Shown here piece after piece: positions 62,701 to 64,000 of a DNA stretch of 64,000 nucleotides. The position numbers and the translations under genes were made by a program. The DNA is from JAFAYN01 sp963733105 (GTDB lineage Bacteria; Gemmatimonadota; Gemmatimonadetes; Longimicrobiales; Longimicrobiaceae): the NCBI GenBank assembly GCA_963733105.1, contig CAVTCB010000023.1:558001-622000 (forward strand). The letters run 5' to 3'. Positions within the stretch are counted from its first letter, which is position 1, and each line of letters starts with the position of its first letter. The notes under the pieces were generated by a model. The model did not search any database. It saw only the letters and a program-made list of their open reading frames with translations, and was not told where the DNA came from.

Positions 62701-64000
62701 TACCTGGGGCGCCCGGAGCTGACGGCGGAGAAGCTCGTCCCCGACGCCCTCGGGGAAGAGCCCGGCGCCCGGCTGTACCGCACGGGAGACCGTGCCCGCT
62801 GGCTCGCCACGGGGGAGCTGGAGTACCTGGGGCGGATGGACGCGCAGGTCAAGATCCGCGGGTTCCGGATCGAGCCCGGGGAGGTGGAGGCCGCCCTCCT
62901 GGAGCAGGACGGCGTGCGGGAGGCGGTGGTGGCGGTGCGGGAGGACGCGCCGGGGCAGAAGCGCCTGGTGGGCTACGTGGTGGCGGAGGAGGGAGCGGAG
63001 CTTTCCGGGGCGGGGCTGCGCGAGCGGCTGTCGGGCCGGCTCCCGGAGTACATGGTGCCGGGTGCGTTCGTGGTGCTGGCCCGGCTCCCGCTGAGCGCCA
63101 ACGGCAAGGTCGACCGGCGGGCGCTCCCCGCGCCGCCGGAGGGCGCCGGGGAGGCGTACGTCGCGCCCCGCACGGCGACGGAGGAGGTGCTGGCGGGGAT
63201 CTGGGCGGAGGTGCTGGGGCTGGAGCGGGTGGGGGTGGAGACCGGCTTCTTCGAGCTGGGGGGGCACTCCCTGCTGGCGACGCAGGTGGTGTCGCGGGTG
63301 CGGCAGGCGCTCGGGGCGGAGGTGCCGCTGAAGGCGCTCTTCGAGGCGCCCACAGTGGCCGGGCTGGCCGCGCGCGTGGAGGCGCTGCGGGGCCCGGGCG
63401 CCGCGACCCTCCCCGTGCGGCGGGTCTCGCGCGAGGAGCCGCTCCCGCTCTCGTTCGCGCAGCAGCGGCTCTGGCTGGTGGACCGGATCGATCCGGGGAG
63501 CGCCGCCTACAACGTCCCCGTGGCGCTGCGGCTGCGCGGGCCCCTGGACGTGGAGTCGCTGCGGGCCAGCCTGGACGCGCTGGTGCGGCGGCACGAGACG
63601 CTGCGCACCACGTTCGCGGAGCAGGGCGGCGCGCCCGTGCAGGTGATCCATCCCCCCGCCCCCGTGCCGCTCCGGGTCGTCGATCTCGGGAGCGCCGCCG
63701 AAGCGCTCCGGGAGGCGGAGCGCCTCGCGGACGGGGAAGCGCTGCGGCCGTTCGACCTGGCGCGCGGTCCGCTGCTGCGCGGCACGCTGCTCCGCCTGGG
63801 CGAAGAGGACCACGTGCTCCTCTTCACGCTGCACCACGTGGTGAGCGACGGCTGGAGCATGGGAGTGCTGGTGCGCGAGGTCTCGGCGCTCTACGCCGGC
63901 GAGCCCCTCCCGGAGCTTCCGGTGCAGTACGCCGACTACGCCGTCTGGCAGCGCGAGTGGCTCCGCGGCGAGGTCCTGGAGGAGCAGATCGGCTGGTGGA
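50710..64000 (+). CDS. Non-ribosomal peptide synthetase, four C-A-T modules plus next C (3' end off window)
   Basis: At least 4430 residues in one unbroken frame, no stop before the edge. Order, with key residues: C1 (HHLLFDG at 152); A1 (YTSGSTGTPKG at 625), T1 (Ser1024 in LGGHSLL); C2 (HHVVSDG 1215), A2 (1685), T2 (Ser2078); C3 (HHIVSDG 2269), A3 (2742), T3 (Ser3139); C4 (HHVVSDG 3328), A4 (3797), T4 (Ser4187); C5 (HHVVSDG 4375) cut. There is no epimerisation, methylation or thioesterase domain so far. By-eye specificity codes: A1 D-Q-E-N-I-A-G-V-T, A2 D-I-F-A-F-G-L-I-V, A3 D-A-Q-F-M-A-L-V-V, A4 D-A-L-W-L-G-G-V-F; no substrate claimed. It starts with a C domain (DVYPLTPSQAGMLFHTLY), so either a lipid starter or an upstream peptide partner is likely. 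Cytoplasmic assembly line. Confidence 0.95.
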   Translation, partial: MAQSSEQADQIPLAVEDVYPLTPSQAGMLFHTLYAPDSQVYVNQYVFSLRGSPDAAALQRGWQGVVDRHPVLRTSFVWEGLDRPLQVVYRASALPWEAHDWRALPRDERRARREAYLEADRERGFDLAAPPLMRVSLLRTADDEWELVWSYHHLLFDGWSMGLILRDVFGFYEAELRGSRPALPRSRPYRDYVAWLQRQELSAAEAFWRRTLERFTAPTPLGIDRSPGGEPDGAAAYDHVDRELSAATTSTLLSFARGQRVTPSTLWQGAWGVLLSRYSGEEDVVFGATVSGRETGPEGMDEMVGLFINTLPVRLEPRGEARVGELLGRLQAQQAEARRYDFTPFPQVQQWSGLPAGTPLLESIVVFENHPVWNEVGGGENGFRVEGWDHLGLSHYPLTLVVLPGERASLRVEYDRRRIDRAAAERMAGHLETVLEGLAADPARRLSEVPLLRGEERARVLEHGRAAAAGLPRACIHELFTEQAARTPDAPAVVAAGGTLTFAGLERASERIARRLRAHGVGPETLVAVLTEHSPDVVAVLLGVLRAGGVYLPLDPAAPAGRLGHVLRDARAALVLAQPGLEARLPAGAPPVLPLDASWTTPGAGAEDGPPLPSVSPDNAAYVIYTSGSTGTPKGVVVPHGAAAAHLRQVARAYGHTPADRVLAFAALTFDQSIEDILAPLAVGASVVVRDPAPWTPAELAERVGALGITQMNLSTAYWSQIAGDRPAARALKEHVQVIVAGGEALTAAAVRAWDAVPGGSVRLLNGYGPTETVVTATVFDVPPGHSAGWGAGVPIGRPVGGRAAYVLDAAGEPAPTGVPGELCIGGVEVARGYLGRPELTAAKFVPDAFGEEPGGRLYRTGDRVRWLESGDLEFLGRTDQQVKVRGFRIEPGEVEAALLADARVREAAVVVREDAPGERRLVAYVAAAGAGELPVPELRAALRGRLPEYMVPSAFVVLDRLPLNAHGKVDRRALPAPEAGSSGAEHVAPRTAAEEALAGIWAAVLGVERVGVENSFFELGGHSLLAMQVVSRVRQALGVEVPLRALFEAPTVAGMAGVVEALRSAGTSTAPPIERVSREAPLPLSFAQQRLWLVDRIDPDSSAYNMPAALRLRGSLDVAALRAGLDALVRRHETLRTTLAERDGGPVQVIHPSAPVPLPVLDLRALPEAAREAEAGRLAAEEALRPFDLARGPLLRSTLLRLGADEHVLCFTMHHVVSDGWSMDVLVREASALYAGEPLPELPVQYADYAVWQRDRLSGDFLAEQVGYWKRALRDAPPLLELPTDRARAAGQGTLAGRHAFALPAGLTARLRSVAQDQGATLFMTALAAWQVLLGRYAGADDVVVGTPVAGRPRVELEGLIGFFVNMLALRADLGGDPTWSELLGRVRDGATGAYDHQELPFERLVEELEPERSLAHSPVFQVSFALHEASGREGVSLGGVEVEPLAEGAGAAKFDLDLVLRDDGEALEGALSYRAALFEAETVARMAGHLEAVLEALAADPGRRLSGTSLLREAERAQLREASRPAPVEPARAGVHELFARQAARTPDAVAVSSGGEALSYAELERRANRLARALRRRGVGPETRVGLCVERGVELPVAVLGVLKAGGAYVPLDPAYPAERLAYTLADCGASVLLTRASLLERLPPFAGEVLRLDEDREAIAGEADDAPESGAEARSAAYVVYTSGSTGRPKGVVVEHAGFARTLLSMRDAFGLAAGEVMTALASPAFDIWGFEVFAPLLAGGEVRLVAPGTVRDVERLVGELEDVDAVHAVPALMREVVQRVRAGAGTLPRMRRAFVGGDAVPAELVEQMKTAFPAAEVWTLYGPTEATIVSAATSGRGKAGSGGGGMGRALPGEGLYVVDGSGSLQPAGVPGELWIGGAGVARGYLGRAELTAERFVPDAFGDEAGARLYRSGDRVRRRADGELEFLGRTDAQVKVRGFRIEPGEVEAVLAALPQVREAVVAVREDAPGEKRLVGYVVAEEGAEASPAELRAELLGRLPEHMVPGALVVLDRLPLNANGKVDRRALPSPQWGADEAYLAPRTAAEEIVAGIWSAVLGVERVGVEQGFFELGGHSLLATRVVSRLREELGVEVPLRALFETPTVAALAGHVEAALGSERPASTRIPRRAEDGPSPLSFAQQRLWFIDQLDPGSPTYNMPVALRVRGELRPAALERVLAAVIRRHEALRTVFASAGGEPVQVVRAPGPVGVPVADLRHLPEEAREAEALRLAAGESARPFDLAAGPLLRAAAARLGGQEWVVLFTMHHIVSDGWSMGVLVGEVSELYGALHEGREPRLPELPVQYADYAAWQRSWLTGDVLEAQLAWWRERLAGAPPLLELPTDHPRPQVQDARGGIVPIALPPELSRTLEALSRREGVTLFMTLLAGVQLLLARYSGEEDVLVGSPIANRTRAETEPLIGFFVNTLVMRTDLAGDPTVRGLLGRVRAAALGAYQHQDLPFERLVEELAPERSLAHSPLFQVLFALQNAAAGELRLGPVEMEPVETGRDTAKFDLTFSVAPGERIAGSVEYRTSLWERSTVERMVRHLEAVLRGMAAEPETRISGLELLDGAERAQVLHAWNATETEYPVEGGLAALFEAQAARTPDAPAVVFLDRSLSYAELEREANRLARHLLALGVGPDARVGLCVERSLEMVVGVLAVLKAGAAYVPLDPAYPAERLAYMLEDSGSRVLLTQERLLGRLPAHGARTVRLDRPLEGEVPAGAPRVAVSPDDLAYVIYTSGSTGRPKGVAMTQRPLLNLIAWQLREWSHRPAARTLQFSSISFDASFQEMLSTWGSGGTLVVVSEETRVDMAALARLVHRERIERIFLPFIALQHLAEAALEQGIVPDALRELMTAGEQLRVTEQIRRWLEAVPECELVNLYGPSETHVVSALRLSGEPAGWPALPSIGLPISNTQLYVLDASLRPAPLGVPGELFLGGDNVARGYLGRPDATAERFVPDPFGRAGARMYRSGDRARWRAGGEVEFLGRVDQQVKVRGFRIEPGEVEAALEGHPAVRRALVDAREHAPGDRRLVGYVVPEEGTGAPAASELRSFLGERLPEHMVPGAFVVLEAFPTTPSGKIDRRALPAPDAPDGEAYAAPRTPAEEVLAGIYAGVLGLERVGARDGFFALGGHSLLATRAMSRIREAFGVEVPLRTLFEAPTVAALAGRVEALRGTGAAPAPPVERVPREAPLPLSFAQQRLWLVDRLEPGSPAYNMPFALRLRGTLDTGALRAALDALVERHETLRTTFAEQGGGPVQVIGPPAPAALAELDLRGLPDPEREAERLAAEEALRPFDLARGPLARGTLLRLGEDEHVLCFTLHHVVSDGWSMDVLVREVSALYAGEPLPELPVQYADFAVWQRAWLRGDVLEAQVGFWRDHLAGAPPLLEIPTDRPRSAGLGARGGSHEIALPAAVSRELRALSRREGTTLFMTLLAAWQALLSKYAGEEDVVVGTPISGRNRREVEGLIGFFVNMLPLRADLAGDPTWRELLGRVRETALGAYDHQDVPFERLVDELAVERSLLHTPLFQATFALQTPGADERLSLGEVGLEPFGAGAGVARFELDLAFRDDGEALAGALTYRAGLFEAETVARMAGHLETLLEAMAADPRRRLSEASLLRGAERARVLEAWNAPAAGLPHECVHEAFAAQAARTPDAPALLFGKEVLGYAELDARANRLAHLLRRRGVGPDVRVAVCLERSPELVVALLAVLKAGGAYACLDPELPPARLALLVADLAAPLVLSRAPLRERLPEDVDVLCLDTQRDLLSRELSTPPAVEVTPEHLCYVIYTSGSTGTPKGTEVPHRAVAGFFRDAEYARFDAGETLLQHSSVSWDALTLELWPALLTGGRCVLYPGRSLDPEGLAREVERHGVTTLWLTAALFNLVVDTRPEMLAGVRQVLTGGEAVSAAHLRRARELHPHLRLVNGYGPSECTVFVSCHVVGEEVGAGEVPIGRPVGDRRVYVLDGWGEPVPVGMPGELYVGGPGVARGYLGRPELTAEKLVPDALGEEPGARLYRTGDRARWLATGELEYLGRMDAQVKIRGFRIEPGEVEAALLEQDGVREAVVAVREDAPGQKRLVGYVVAEEGAELSGAGLRERLSGRLPEYMVPGAFVVLARLPLSANGKVDRRALPAPPEGAGEAYVAPRTATEEVLAGIWAEVLGLERVGVETGFFELGGHSLLATQVVSRVRQALGAEVPLKALFEAPTVAGLAARVEALRGPGAATLPVRRVSREEPLPLSFAQQRLWLVDRIDPGSAAYNVPVALRLRGPLDVESLRASLDALVRRHETLRTTFAEQGGAPVQVIHPPAPVPLRVVDLGSAAEALREAERLADGEALRPFDLARGPLLRGTLLRLGEEDHVLLFTLHHVVSDGWSMGVLVREVSALYAGEPLPELPVQYADYAVWQREWLRGEVLEEQIGWW

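Noticed and set aside
49576..63837. 4753-codon open frame on the minus strand opposite the NRPS, and 49620-61004 on the plus strand in another frame
   Set aside because: Composition shadows of a GC-rich NRPS: no domain motifs, runs of R, G, A and P. The real gene is the plus-strand frame from 50710, which has all NRPS motifs.
1..64000. CRISPR arrays, tRNA and rRNA genes
   Set aside because: Looked for regular direct repeats with spacers and for cloverleaf ends; none seen.

Overview
High-GC (roughly 70% or more) chromosomal DNA from a Gram-negative, LPS-making bacterium. The strong third-position GC bias, an intact lpt/kds LPS-export operon, sigma-54, an outer-membrane barrel protein and a very large NRPS all fit a Longimicrobium-like member of the Gemmatimonadota. 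That placement is inferred from gene content and style only; no 16S or tRNA gene was seen.

Layout: (1) 1-5311, fatty-acid synthesis operon plsX-fabH-fabD-fabG-acpP-fabF, ended by a near-perfect hairpin. (2) 5.5-15.3 kb, accessory and regulatory genes: a membrane protein, two regulator/SDR pairs (AraC/SDR and LysR/SDR), a Tat-exported metallo-beta-lactamase-fold protein, and a BlaI/M56-peptidase pair with three operator copies, then cupin and GNAT. (3) 15.4-21.2 kb, metallophosphoesterase, ispF, DedA protein, Xer recombinase, glutamine amidotransferase and a beta-barrel protein. (4) 21.7-32 kb, one tightly overlapping operon kdsB-pyrG-kdsA-kdsC-kdsD-lptC-lptA-lptB-rpoN-GT2, which makes Kdo (with CTP supply) and exports LPS; then convergent greA. 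(5) 32.9-40.9 kb, a glycan/glycolipid block: methyltransferases, two GT4 enzymes, a YfhO-type giant membrane protein, a flippase-like membrane protein and a polyprenol-phosphate glycosyltransferase. (6) 40.9-50.5 kb, the most unusual part: a HEAT-repeat protein; a two-gene operon of a membrane-spanning STAND ATPase and a small helical protein that share the same N-terminal glycine-rich motif; and, divergent from it, a DUF4157-type metallopeptidase-like protein with a probable caspase-fold centre, plus a WD40-like protein. (7) 50.7 kb to the right edge, an NRPS of at least 4430 residues (C-A-T x4, then C), cut by the window.

Two genome-scale features stand out. First, dispersed structured repeats sit between genes; one family of about 140 bp occurs three times here, and its stems differ by compensatory changes. 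Second, many genes carry frameshifts that nearly all behave as single-base insertions, with a dense cluster at 30.2-31.6 kb in rpoN and the following glycosyltransferase. Both fabF and kdsA are hit, so sequence or assembly error is the simplest explanation.

Most operon genes overlap by ATGA or GTGA, which fixed many starts. Several promoters have clear -35/-10 boxes with 17-bp spacing.
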